64,000 nt of DNA from Clostridium gasigenes (GTDB lineage Bacteria > Bacillota > Clostridia > Clostridiales > Clostridiaceae), in contig NZ_FNJM01000002.1 of assembly GCF_900104115.1 (NCBI RefSeq), positions 124,001-188,000 on the forward strand, read 5' to 3'. Each line of letters starts with the position of its first letter. Position 1 is the first letter of the stretch. Below the pieces are notes generated by a model, which saw only the letters and a list, made by a program, of their open reading frames with translations, did not search any database and was not told where the DNA came from. The translations under genes were made by a program, and so were the position numbers. Shown here in pieces: positions 7,415 through 15,942 of the stretch.

Positions 7415-9853
7415 CTATTTCCTTTTTTTATTGAATATTATCAACGATACTATTCCGATTAATAAAACTCCTATATAACCTAACATTGATGAATCTCCAG
7501 TATTAGGAATATTAATTTTTGTTTTTTCTTCTTGTTTTTCTTCAACTAATATTTGTGATTTTATTATTTCTGGGCTTACCAATACTTCCTCTTCTTTAGT
7601 TGGTTCTATTTTTTCTGGTTTTATTTCCTCACCAGTTAATTCCGTTGTTGTTTCTTCTTTTACTTCTTCTTCTATTTCATTAACTAATATTTGAGGTTTT
7701 ATTATTTTTGGTTTTACTAATACGTCCTCTTCTTTAGTTGGGTCTATTTTTTCTGGTTTTATTTCCTCACCAGTTAATTCCTCTGTTGTTTCTTCCTTTA
7801 CTACTTCTTCTATTTCACTATAATTAATTATTGAAACTTCATTTTCAATATCTTTTAATTTTATTACTTTTCCTATATCATCTTTTAAAATTTCAATTCT
7901 ATGATCTTTTCCATCTATTTTATAACCTTTAGGGGCTTTAATCTCTTGCAGATAATATATTCCAGGCTCTTCTAAATAAGATCTTATCATACCATTATTA
8001 TCACTTACTATTTCTTTAATAGTATTCTTATCCTTATCTTTCAATATAAACCTAGCACCTTCTAGCACCTTATTCTTATCATTTTCATCTATTTTTTTAG
8101 CTTCAAATTTGAACCCTTTAGCTGTGCTAACTTCATTTGTTGGTATATCATTAATTTTAGCAATATTTCTAACTATTGTTCCATCTTCTACATTCTTAAA
8201 ATCTACATATATTTTTATCTCAATACGTTCTCCATATAATAACGGTCTCTTATCATTAATAATTTTCACTATATTTGTGTTTTTATCTATGCTAGTAGTA
8301 AAACCCTCTGGTGCTTCTATATTTAATATTTCTAACCTTTTATCAATATCATCTGTTACAGTTAAATAATCTTTATCAAATAAGCCAAAGCAATCAAAAA
8401 CTATAGAATATATTGCTTTTTGATCTTCTAAATGCTTAATTTGTTTTTTATCTACACTCTTTTCAGCATTAATAGCGCCTGCTGTTCTGTCATATTTTAT
8501 AATATCTCCAACATCTTCTATTTTATTGTTATATTTAAGTTTTGCTTTGTTTTCATAATTCAGTTCTCTTGAAACTACTTTCATTTCATAAATAACAACA
8601 TAATGATCTTTAATATCTCCAAAGTTTATTATTATTTTCCCATTTTCTACACTTATTTTATTTTTCATTTTCTCTGTTATCCAATTGAAATTTCTATTCA
8701 AATCATACGTGCCAATATTAATACTTTCCCTATTAACTTCCATTCCCTTAGGAATAATATCTTCTAATATAACATTCTGTAAAGATGATCCATTCTCATT
8801 AACATCGATCCTATATTTTACCACCTGGCCAATTGAAGTAACATTTATAATTCCACCATCTTTATCTTTCCCTTTATCAGTTGCATAACTACTTTTAGAT
8901 AGAACCTTTTCCTCACCGACTACCTTATTTAATACGACAGTACTTTTAATACTTGTATTATCTTTATAAAGAACAGCAGTGTTCGTATATTTAAGTAGCT
9001 CTTTAGTTATTTTCGATTCATAACTAATAATATATTTACAATTAATATCACCTAATTGTATATCCAACACCTTATTATTTTTACTAACCATACCATCATT
9101 GGTAATATCTATTTGTTTATTTTCTCTATCAACTTTAATTATTTTTACTGACTCAGTAATTAATTCCATATCATCTGGCATATTATCAATTATTCTTGCT
9201 TTACCTAAGTTACTATATTTTTCATTTACATATATAGTATACTGTTTTATTTTCCCTACTATTTGACCGCTAACTTCACCTATAGTATTTCCATCATTAT
9301 CAAATCCTACATGACCATCTATATCCTTAAGTAACTCTCGATCTACAATTACACTTGGTTTTACGGGGTCCACTATTATTGGTTCCGTTGGCTTTAATAC
9401 AATATCAACGCTAGTTATTAATTTTCCATTAACCTGAACTTCTATTGTTTTTTTTTCTTCAGTTCCACCCTTAGATACTAAAGCTTTAATTTTTATATAT
9501 CCTTGTACAGCCTTATAAGCATTCTCTCCAAATGTTAATGTTGTTATATCACCTTCAGTTTTCATATCCTTAAAATGTTCTTTTGGATATATTAATTTAA
9601 AATTTTTAAATTCCTCCGGCAATTTAAATACTAAACTATCATTTTCCTTTATATTTCCTATATTACCTTTAACCTTATATTCTACCATAAAGCTAATCTC
9701 TTCCCCATCACTATAAGTATTTTTATCTAATAATACCTTTACGTCTAATACAGAACTTGTAAATGCCGACACTGGAATTGCTAAAGCATTAATTAATATT
9801 ACACTCACTATTGCTAATAATACTACTGATTTCTTTAAACTTTTCTTTATCAT
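7415..9853 (-). CDS. Sortase-anchored cell surface protein with isopeptide-type repeats
   Basis: 812 residues. Signal peptide at about 1-30, then several beta-rich repeat modules with DUF11-like features (VKYRIDVNENG, DIIPKGMEV; about 170-590). A Cna-B/SpaA-like domain spans about 600-680 (ARFILKDKDKN ... YYLQEIKAPKGY). Two acidic repeats of about 38 residues built on ELTGEEIKPEKI follow, then the sorting signal NIPNTGD, a hydrophobic helix and the tail NKKRK. xPXTG is the form used by clostridial class B sortases. Probably an adhesin held on the wall. Expression is predicted to depend on the two c-di-GMP-II riboswitches upstream. GAGGAGG site before ATG. Confidence 0.85.
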   Translation of the reverse strand: MIKKSLKKSVVLLAIVSVILINALAIPVSAFTSSVLDVKVLLDKNTYSDGEEISFMVEYKVKGNIGNIKENDSLVFKLPEEFKNFKLIYPKEHFKDMKTEGDITTLTFGENAYKAVQGYIKIKALVSKGGTEEKKTIEVQVNGKLITSVDIVLKPTEPIIVDPVKPSVIVDRELLKDIDGHVGFDNDGNTIGEVSGQIVGKIKQYTIYVNEKYSNLGKARIIDNMPDDMELITESVKIIKVDRENKQIDITNDGMVSKNNKVLDIQLGDINCKYIISYESKITKELLKYTNTAVLYKDNTSIKSTVVLNKVVGEEKVLSKSSYATDKGKDKDGGIINVTSIGQVVKYRIDVNENGSSLQNVILEDIIPKGMEVNRESINIGTYDLNRNFNWITEKMKNKISVENGKIIINFGDIKDHYVVIYEMKVVSRELNYENKAKLKYNNKIEDVGDIIKYDRTAGAINAEKSVDKKQIKHLEDQKAIYSIVFDCFGLFDKDYLTVTDDIDKRLEILNIEAPEGFTTSIDKNTNIVKIINDKRPLLYGERIEIKIYVDFKNVEDGTIVRNIAKINDIPTNEVSTAKGFKFEAKKIDENDKNKVLEGARFILKDKDKNTIKEIVSDNNGMIRSYLEEPGIYYLQEIKAPKGYKIDGKDHRIEILKDDIGKVIKLKDIENEVSIINYSEIEEVVKEETTEELTGEEIKPEKIDPTKEEDVLVKPKIIKPQILVNEIEEEVKEETTTELTGEEIKPEKIEPTKEEEVLVSPEIIKSQILVEEKQEEKTKINIPNTGDSSMLGYIGVLLIGIVSLIIFNKKRK

Positions 9854-9920
9854 CTATTTTCCTCCTCTTTATATTTTTAGATGTTGTTTTATTTTTCTTT
9901 AATAATAAATATTGTTTTTT

Positions 9921-9973
9921 GCAAAAAAAAAGACTATTTAATAATTAATTTTTTAAAATTAATTATAAATAGT
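9921..9973 (-). terminator. Intrinsic terminator of riboswitch A
   Basis: Minus strand stem of about 18 pairs (9933-9973, ACTATTTATAATTAATTT and its partner) followed by a T run of nine. Its 5' arm begins inside the 3' strand of the aptamer P1 stem (ACTAT), so aptamer folding and terminator folding compete. It lies about 70 bases before the surface protein start. Confidence 0.85.
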
Positions 9974-10038
9974 CGGTTGCACTTCTAACTTCATATATTC
10001 CAAGTGCCCAAATACAGAATATATTTCATAGTTCCTAT
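9969..10038 (-). promoter_or_regulatory. c-di-GMP-II riboswitch aptamer A (gene-proximal)
   Basis: Minus strand reads ATAGGAA, a pseudoknot strand AUAUAUUC, UUUGGGCACUUG, its partner GAAUAUAU, GAAGUUAGAAGUGC, AACCGAC and UAU. The segments UUGGGCACUUG, GUUAG-AGUGC and AACCGAC match the C. acetobutylicum class II c-di-GMP aptamer of known structure. P1 closes AUAG with CUAU. Since P1 shares bases with the terminator arm, ligand binding should favour read-through, an ON switch; this is inferred. Confidence 0.88.
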
Positions 10039-10146
10039 ATACATTATTTTGAATATTTTTAACAATATTCTTTCTTTTTTATTTACTTAATATTTATATT
10101 TTGCAAAATATCTTTTGACTTTCTTTTGATAATTGACATTATTTTT

Positions 10147-10198
10147 GCAAAAAAAAGACTATTTAATAATCAATTTTTTTAAATTAATTATAAATAGT
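10147..10198 (-). terminator. Intrinsic terminator of riboswitch B
   Basis: Same long AT stem (10158-10198) and T run as in copy A, with a few base changes in the loop-side arm. A transcript must pass this terminator and the second one to reach the gene. Confidence 0.85.
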
Positions 10199-10263
10199 CG
10201 GTTGCACTTCTAACTTCATATATTCCAAGTGCCCAAATACAGAATATATTTCATAGTTCCTAT
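10194..10263 (-). promoter_or_regulatory. c-di-GMP-II riboswitch aptamer B (promoter-proximal)
   Basis: Aptamer identical in sequence to copy A, 225 bases upstream of it. Each has its own terminator, so this is a tandem arrangement of two complete switches rather than two aptamers sharing one output. Such series are expected to lower leakage or sharpen the response. Confidence 0.88.
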
Positions 10264-10317
10264 ATACATTATTTTGAATATTTTTAACAATATTCTTTCT
10301 TTTTTATTTCAATTAAT

Positions 10318-10345
10318 ATTATAGCATATTATTTTATTTTATCAA
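10318..10345 (-). promoter_or_regulatory. Promoter of the tandem riboswitch leader
   Basis: Minus strand TTGATA (10340-10345), 16 bases, TATAAT (10318-10323). The predicted start lies about 45 bases before aptamer B, so the whole leader is about 450 bases. Confidence 0.6.
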
Positions 10346-10359
10346 TATATTTATTCCAT

Positions 10360-10625
10360 TTACTCCAATTGTTTTCCATTAACCATAATTCTAGCATCAT
10401 TAAATTCAAAACTACATGTCGTCAATGTTATAATTTTATCCTTTTCGCCTATATCTAATTTGTTTAAATGTATTGATTTTACTTCTAATTTATTTAAATA
10501 AGTTAGATATGATTCTTTATTTGCAAAGTTATATTCTAAATATTCTTCTTTTGCATCGGTGACATATACAGAAAATATTTCATATCTTTTTATTTCATTA
10601 TTACTCTTTAAGATAATAACCTGGT
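10360..10625 (-). pseudogene. Truncated sortase B gene fragment
   Basis: Bases 10360 to about 10612 match the 3' end of the intact sortase at 32069-32321 with only a few substitutions. About 85 C-terminal residues remain in frame, including TLTTCSFEF (catalytic Cys) and DARIMV (Arg). The N-terminal half with the catalytic His and the start are missing, and a TGA lies upstream in frame. It cannot be a working sortase. The near identity indicates a recent partial duplication. Confidence 0.88.
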
Positions 10626-10653
10626 TAGAAAATCAATATTCTTAATAAAAACT

Positions 10654-10706
10654 AAAAGCTATAGAATTAATGGTATAACCACTATTTCTATAGCTTTTAT
10701 TTTTTT
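10654..10706. terminator. Hairpin terminator between two pseudogenes
   Basis: Arms AAAAGCTATAGAA (10654-10666) and TTCTATAGCTTTT (10686-10698), then ATTTTTTT on the plus strand. No intact gene uses it on that strand now, so it may be a relic. Confidence 0.55.
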
Positions 10707-10756
10707 CTATAAAGAATCGTAAAATAAATATGAAGAAGTTGTATCAATATAAATTA

Positions 10757-11131
10757 TAATCTGCATTAATAACTTCTATAATAATATTATTTTTATCTAC
10801 ATTTACTAAGCTTACTTCTTCTGAAATATCTGCCCATTTATGTGCACAAACTTTAAATCTTGCAAGTTCCCATAAAGTATTGTTATGAGTTTATCTTGTA
10901 ACATTTCCATATTGTATTTCAAAAGTGGCTTATATGCTATTTATATCAATTGTTAATGATGCCTTTAATAATATATATCTATATACCAGTTATCAAATCA
11001 CATAGGTTTATTTTCAAATGACTGAAGTTCATTTCCTATAGATTCAGTTTTCAAATTTTCTTTATTTGCTGCTTTACTAATAAATGATATTATTTGTTCC
11101 TCAGCATCAAATTTAACTCTAAAGCTTGTGC
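10757..11131 (-). pseudogene. Remnant of a GH38 alpha-mannosidase gene
   Basis: Three blocks align in order with the intact mannosidase gene: about 10771-10814 with 19369-19412, 10815-10960 with 19665-19821, and 10970-11128 with 20010-20165. Recognisable protein pieces are ISLVN, CAHKWADISE, FEIQYGNV and QIISFI. The stretches between the blocks are deleted and stops interrupt the frame. It is more diverged than the adjacent sortase fragment, so it is probably an older copy or came from a related mannosidase. Confidence 0.8.
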
Positions 11132-11222
11132 AATACGATTAATTTTCTTATATTCCCCTACACTATTTTGATTTTCTCAATTCCCACCTTTTACTCTCTT
11201 TATTTAATTAAAATATAAAATT

Positions 11223-11440
11223 TCAATTAATTCTATATTTTATAATAGAGCTCAATACTCCCATTGTTAGATTCATTCCATATCCATCAATTACAAAATT
11301 AAGTTTCATTAATATTATTAGCCCTTGATAATTGCCTTCAGAGTTTAAAGGAGCTCTGGCTTCCTGCTCATCTAATGTAACCTCATAATTATTAAATTTA
11401 AATTTAAATGTATATGTTCCATTTTTATTTTTATTTTATC
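11223..11440 (-). pseudogene. Coding-like fragment of unknown origin
   Basis: About 70 codons without a start read NGTYTFKFKFNN, YEVTLDEQEARAPLNSEG and LNFVIDGYGMNLTMG before TGA. The composition looks protein-like (alternating hydrophobic residues, few stops), but I recognise no family. It lies among sortase and mannosidase fragments and is probably another broken piece. The flanks 11132-11222 and 11441-11539 show nothing I can identify. Confidence 0.35.
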
Positions 11441-11539
11441 TAATTATACTAACTTATTTCTATTTTTGGAATTTATCTTCTAATTAATTTTCAAAATATG
11501 TGTTTAATAAAATTTATCCACAGTTTTGAAATCTATAGT

Positions 11540-11569
11540 AAAAAAACCGCACACCAAAAGGTGTACGGT
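11540..11569 (-). terminator. Terminator of ferredoxin copy 2
   Basis: Same ACCGTACACC/GGTGTGCGGT hairpin with T run as at 6949-6977. Confidence 0.85.
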
Positions 11570-11596
11570 AAATAATATCTATTTTTTATTTAACTA

Positions 11597-11779
11597 TTAT
11601 TCTTCAATTGAAATAGCTTCTACTGGACATCCCTCGCAGGCTTCTCTAACTGAATCTTCTGTTCCTGCAACAACTTCTCCAGCTACTGCAACTCCTGTAT
11701 CTAAAGAAAATACTTCTGAACATGTTCCTTCACATAATCCACATGATATACAAACGTTCTCGTCTACAAATGCTTTCAT
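11597..11779 (-). CDS. [4Fe-4S] ferredoxin, copy 2
   Basis: Identical in DNA and protein to 7005-7187: 60 residues, one [4Fe-4S] site from Cys10, Cys13, Cys16 and Cys51, with Cys20/Cys48 as a probable disulfide. The ribosome site and terminator are also kept, so it is probably expressed, but its -10 box is GATGAT rather than GATAAT, which should weaken the promoter. It directly follows the GH85 gene on the same strand, and no terminator is visible in the 73-base gap, so read-through from the glycan locus is possible. Confidence 0.93.
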   Translation of the reverse strand: MKAFVDENVCISCGLCEGTCSEVFSLDTGVAVAGEVVAGTEDSVREACEGCPVEAISIEE

Positions 11780-11817
11780 CTTTTATTCCCCCTGTAATTT
11801 ATATTGAGTATAAATGT

Positions 11818-11846
11818 ATCATCAATCAATAATGATTATTTGTCAA
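11818..11846 (-). promoter_or_regulatory. Promoter of ferredoxin copy 2
   Basis: TTGACA (11841-11846), 17 bases, GATGAT (11818-11823). One base poorer in the -10 box than copy 1. Confidence 0.6.
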
Positions 11847-11852
11847 TATTCT

Positions 11853-14630
11853 TTAAAGAATACTATCTATTCCAAGAACATCTATTTCATATATTCTTAC
11901 TGCGGAATCTGCTCCTTGACTTGGTTTTAGCACATTTATTTTTACATATTTAGCTTGAGTAGCTTTAAATGTATCAACAGTGTTTCCAAGTTGATTTTTA
12001 AGAACTTCAACTACTGGCGTAAATGTTACTCCATCTAAACTAGTTTCTATTGTATAGCTTTGAGTGTTCATACCAGGGTTTTCTCCACCAGCTTCTGCAT
12101 GAGCCATACGAATTTCGCTTACAGTTTTAACTGCTCCAAGATCTATTGTAATATCATGAGGAGCTGTACCTGTTGCACACCATTTTGTATTAGTTTTTCC
12201 ATCTAAAGCAAAATTAGGTGCTTCAGCAGGATTAACAAAGCTTGAGGCTGTAACTTGTTTATTTTGTGAAAGGTTTGTAAGTTCTGATTTAACCTTTGAA
12301 CTTACTGTTATAAAATCTTCAATAACCTTAACATCTTCACCTTCTTTATTCTTAGCTGTTAAATTAACTGAATACACACCATCTTTAGCATAGCTAACTT
12401 TTGGGTTATTATCTGTACTTTTTTCTGTACTTGATCCTGGCATGCTCCATTCTACACTTTCAGTAACTGCAGAACTTATGCTTTCGAATGTTATTTCTTC
12501 ACCAGGTGCAACTAATGTTTTTGATACTTTTAAATTAGCTTTAGGAATGTTATTTGCTGGCCATTCCATAACTACTTTATCTGATTTTCCTGATTTGTTG
12601 TTTTTATTAACAGCAACTACTTCAAATGTTGTTTTATCTGATTTATCATCTCTCTTAAGTGCATTTACAAAGAATCTATTATTTTGAGTAGCACCTAAGA
12701 ATGAGCTTGTTTTATCATCATTAATCCTGTAAACTTCATAATGATCAATATCTTTTTCATCTCCTGCATCCCAAGAAAGTCTTGATCCTGCATACATATC
12801 CTCTTCTTCAAATTTAGCATCATCAAGTTTTAAGTTTTTAACATTAACTTTTTTGCTAGATTTCGGATCTTGTATTGTTATATTACCTAAGTTAAAAATT
12901 AAATTACTAACATTTTCTTCTGAAGATATTTTATAAGATATTGTTTTAATAGATTTATCAGTAAGCTTAGAAACATCATATTTTACAGTTGTCCATTCTG
13001 TTCCTATAGCCTTGTCAGCTTTTATAGTTTCAGTGCTTCCATCATGGAATTCTAAAACTAAATCAAGGTCTACTTGTGCACTTGATTTTGCTGAAGTAGT
13101 AAATTCAATACCTTTTTCAAGTTTAAGATCTGCACTGTAAAGCTTTATATTAGAAGATTTAGATCCTTCTAAATTTCCCATGAATTTTATAGAGTTACCA
13201 CCATAAAACGCAGTTGCAAAATCCATAGTAGCATTTAATTTATTATTTCCTTCATTTGCAATTATCCATCTATAGCTTGGCATTATATCTCCAAGACTTC
13301 TATTATTCCAATCACGTTCTGATGCTTTCTCCCCATTAATAAAGAAGTTATATCCGTTACCCATATTGAAACTAGTGTTAAAAGGTAATGTATTTACAAC
13401 TGATTTTTCAACAGCATAAGTTGAAATCCCCTTCCACTCTGTTCCTTTAGTTTCTGTATTAATAGTTGGGTTTTTAAATTCATTTACCCATAATCTATTT
13501 TCTTTATTTTCAAACTCTTCTATAGTTTCAGAAGAGAAGTATGTCCAACTTGGACAATATAAACCAAGAGATGTATAGTTTTTTCCTGGACCATTTTCAA
13601 ACAAGTCCCAACGAATTGGAGTTCCTGTTCCATTTTCTTGCATATCTACTCCAGCATATACATCGTATGGATTTACTCCTACTTCTTCTGCTTTTTTATT
13701 AGAAGCTTTAAGCAATTCTTTTTCAACAAGCTTCTTATTAGTCCACCAGAAATTTAAGAACATGCTATCTGCAACAGCATTCTTATCTCCATCAACTAAG
13801 AAATAATCATTTTTATCAGTAAGTGCATTTTGCCAATCCATCTCACCATCTTTTGTCATAGAATCATACCACATTATCTCTAAATCATCATTAGCTTTAC
13901 TCTTAAATTCTTTTATAAATTCTTGCATAAGAGCTGCATGTTCAATAGATAAGGGTGCTTCCTTTGTAGTTTCAGTTTCTTGGTTTATAAACCAACCATC
14001 AAAATTATAAGTTTTAGCAACTTCTATAAGTTTATCAGTCATAGGAAAATTCCCTGACTCATCTTTTTCTAAAAATTCATTAAGCCATTCCATCTTGCCG
14101 CCATGAGCTGTTTGAGGAAAGAATATCGTTCCTAAAACTGGAACCCCATTTTTATGAGCAGAATCAATAACATCCGCAGTTGGTGGAACTATTAGGCCTT
14201 CACCTGCAGATCCTCCCCAATAAACAAGCTTATCTATGTATTGCCAATAAGAAAATGTATTAGATGCAAATTTACTAGATCCTTGTGATGGATTTCCACT
14301 AGTACTAGCATTCATTATTGAAATAGCAACAACATTCATATCCTTATTTTGCGTAGCATTAACAGCTTCTAACTTTTCTGTGTCTACTCTCTTTGCTAAA
14401 GGTACTTTACCCATATTGAAAGCAGCATCTTTATCATCCTCTGCCTTCCAATTTAAAAGTTCTTCTGGAAACCACTGAGATGATATGGGTTGATTTGCTA
14501 TAACAAATTTGTCAGCTTCCTCTGTAATACCATAGTTACTCTTTTTCTCACTTCTAGTGCAAGAAACAAGATTAAAACTAAAAGTAAGCGCTAAAAATGC
14601 AGGCGCTAAAAGTTTTATTTTTTTATTCAT
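11853..14630 (-). CDS. Lipoprotein endo-beta-N-acetylglucosaminidase (GH85)
   Basis: 925 residues. A lipoprotein signal with lipobox LVSC (Cys24) anchors it outside the membrane. The GH85 catalytic barrel covers about 40-390 with DGWFINQETE; Asn216 and Glu218 are the expected assisting and acid/base residues. GH85 enzymes cut the GlcNAc-beta-1,4-GlcNAc core of N-glycans, releasing high-mannose glycans. Beta-sandwich regions follow (about 400-690), then a PKD-like domain (about 705-785) and a C-terminal F5/8 (CBM32-like) sugar-binding domain (about 790-920). Last gene of the glycan locus, consistent with the first extracellular step. GGGGGAT site before ATG. Confidence 0.92.
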   Translation of the reverse strand: MNKKIKLLAPAFLALTFSFNLVSCTRSEKKSNYGITEEADKFVIANQPISSQWFPEELLNWKAEDDKDAAFNMGKVPLAKRVDTEKLEAVNATQNKDMNVVAISIMNASTSGNPSQGSSKFASNTFSYWQYIDKLVYWGGSAGEGLIVPPTADVIDSAHKNGVPVLGTIFFPQTAHGGKMEWLNEFLEKDESGNFPMTDKLIEVAKTYNFDGWFINQETETTKEAPLSIEHAALMQEFIKEFKSKANDDLEIMWYDSMTKDGEMDWQNALTDKNDYFLVDGDKNAVADSMFLNFWWTNKKLVEKELLKASNKKAEEVGVNPYDVYAGVDMQENGTGTPIRWDLFENGPGKNYTSLGLYCPSWTYFSSETIEEFENKENRLWVNEFKNPTINTETKGTEWKGISTYAVEKSVVNTLPFNTSFNMGNGYNFFINGEKASERDWNNRSLGDIMPSYRWIIANEGNNKLNATMDFATAFYGGNSIKFMGNLEGSKSSNIKLYSADLKLEKGIEFTTSAKSSAQVDLDLVLEFHDGSTETIKADKAIGTEWTTVKYDVSKLTDKSIKTISYKISSEENVSNLIFNLGNITIQDPKSSKKVNVKNLKLDDAKFEEEDMYAGSRLSWDAGDEKDIDHYEVYRINDDKTSSFLGATQNNRFFVNALKRDDKSDKTTFEVVAVNKNNKSGKSDKVVMEWPANNIPKANLKVSKTLVAPGEEITFESISSAVTESVEWSMPGSSTEKSTDNNPKVSYAKDGVYSVNLTAKNKEGEDVKVIEDFITVSSKVKSELTNLSQNKQVTASSFVNPAEAPNFALDGKTNTKWCATGTAPHDITIDLGAVKTVSEIRMAHAEAGGENPGMNTQSYTIETSLDGVTFTPVVEVLKNQLGNTVDTFKATQAKYVKINVLKPSQGADSAVRIYEIDVLGIDSIL

Positions 14631-14782
14631 ATAGTTATCCCCCTTAAATTTTAGAAGTCATTTTATAATTTTAAGGCCCCTTTTTTTATCTTAATTTTAG
14701 AGTGCTCAATTTAATGTGTACCCTGAAAATACAGATCAAATCTACATTTATATTCACTTTAAACCAACCCTTATCGAATACC

Positions 14783-14799
14783 ATGTAAATCGATTACAT
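14783..14799. promoter_or_regulatory. Palindrome upstream of the GH85 gene
   Basis: ATGTAA, ATCGA, TTACAT: perfect 6-base arms about a 5-base centre. It resembles a cre site but is one base off in spacing. It lies about 155 bases upstream of the GH85 start in a 282-base gap; a short ACTTG/CAAGT palindrome lies at 14824-14835. A good -35/-10 pair is not evident. Confidence 0.35.
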
Positions 14800-14912
14800 T
14801 CAAATTTTACCATATTAAAAAGTACTTGAACAAGTGTAGTAATTTTAGATAATATGAATAAACTATACATTTACTCTATTTTTCTTATTTTCTATAAAAT
14901 ACGGGAAATAGA

Positions 14913-15857
14913 CTAAATTAATAATATTGCTAAAGCAACTGCACCTATAACCCAGGCATCTGTTCCTAGTTGTGCTGGTACTATTTTGCAGCCAGAAGTC
15001 ATTGTTTTAAGCCCTCTTTCATTAACAACTTCTCTAACTTTTTCAAAAACTACTTCACCAGCTTTTGAAACTCCACCACCTATTACTACAATATCTGGGT
15101 CAAAGGTATTAATAATATTTGTTACTCCAATACCTAAATATCTTAAAGCATTATCTCTTATAGAAATTGCAACTTTATCTCCCTTTTCTGCTTCTTTAAA
15201 TACCTCATATGATGTTAATGTCTTATATTTCTTTAAACTTGTATCAATATTACTCAGCACTGCATCTTTTGCTCTTCTTGCTATTGCTGTTCCTGATGAC
15301 AAAGCTTCCAAGCAACCTAGATTTCCACAATTACATCTTGCACTACTAAATGGATCCACAGTTGTATGCCCAACTTCTAAAGCATTTGTTGTTCTTCCTC
15401 TATATACTTGTCCATTAAGAATAGCTCCCCCTCCAATTCCAGTACTTACAGTTATATAAATCATATTTTCTGTACCGGCTCCAGCACCAAACATAAATTC
15501 ACCAATGGCTGCTGCATTTGCATCATTGTCTAAATAAACAGGAATATTAAATTTCTCCTTTATGGGTGTTACTAAATCAAAATTTGTAAAGGGAAGATTT
15601 GCAGGCTCTATTATAATGCCCAATCTTGCATCTAATGGTCCTGGTGCACCTATTCCAATCGCCTTAACATCTTCTTTAGTGATATCTCTATCTATCATCA
15701 CTTTATCAATTAATCTTATTATTCTACTTAATACTGCACTTTCACCTTCACTTGCATTAGTCTCAACTACTTGAGTTTCAATTATATTGCCTGATAAATC
15801 TGATAATGCACAACTTATTTTAGTTCCACCTACATCTACTCCAATTATATACCTCAT
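14913..15857 (-). CDS. ROK-family sugar kinase, glucokinase-like
   Basis: About 314 residues from MRYIIGVDVGGTK, the ROK ATP-binding motif. The zinc motif CNCGNLGC is present, as in true glucokinases and mannokinases, and the catalytic Asp sits in DNDANAAA. Cytoplasmic; expected to phosphorylate glucose, mannose or a related hexose freed in the locus. I start it at the ATG with GGGGGAT 8 bases upstream. A longer reading begins 17 codons earlier but has no ribosome site and would run through the GC-rich palindrome. It lies between GH1 and GH85. Confidence 0.88.
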   Translation of the reverse strand: MRYIIGVDVGGTKISCALSDLSGNIIETQVVETNASEGESAVLSRIIRLIDKVMIDRDITKEDVKAIGIGAPGPLDARLGIIIEPANLPFTNFDLVTPIKEKFNIPVYLDNDANAAAIGEFMFGAGAGTENMIYITVSTGIGGGAILNGQVYRGRTTNALEVGHTTVDPFSSARCNCGNLGCLEALSSGTAIARRAKDAVLSNIDTSLKKYKTLTSYEVFKEAEKGDKVAISIRDNALRYLGIGVTNIINTFDPDIVVIGGGVSKAGEVVFEKVREVVNERGLKTMTSGCKIVPAQLGTDAWVIGAVALAILLI

Positions 15858-15881
15858 ACTAATATCCCCCAATCTATTTTC

Positions 15882-15936
15882 ACACCCCTGGGGTGTTATT
15901 TTATACATTTATTCCATAAATTACACCCCAGGGGTG
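15882..15936. repeat. Pair of GC-rich palindromes
   Basis: CACCCCTGGGGTG (15883-15895) and CACCCCAGGGGTG (15924-15936) are each near-perfect palindromes and are exact reverse complements of each other, 28 bases apart. In the GH1-ROK transcript they can form either two small hairpins or one 13-pair stem. Very GC-rich for this genome. Confidence 0.7.
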
Positions 15937-15942
15937 CTATAG

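Larger units (their letters stand above)
11541..11872. repeat. Duplicated ferredoxin segment, copy 2
   Basis: Direct repeat of 6949-7280, offset 4592 bases. The two copies bracket the surface protein, its riboswitches and the pseudogene field. The left end of this copy overlaps the last codons of the GH85 gene, so the gene end and the duplicated segment abut or were joined here. Confidence 0.88.

Noticed and set aside
9921..10310. Tandem 168-base repeat as a CRISPR or insertion sequence
   Set aside because: Only two copies, long units, no spacers or transposase; the aptamer and terminator structure explains it.
10360..10625. Functional second sortase
   Set aside because: Lacks start, membrane anchor and catalytic His; only the C-terminal third remains.
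15858..15908. 17-residue N-terminal extension of the ROK kinase
   Set aside because: No ribosome site, would translate the GC palindrome, and the ROK family begins right at the ATP motif.
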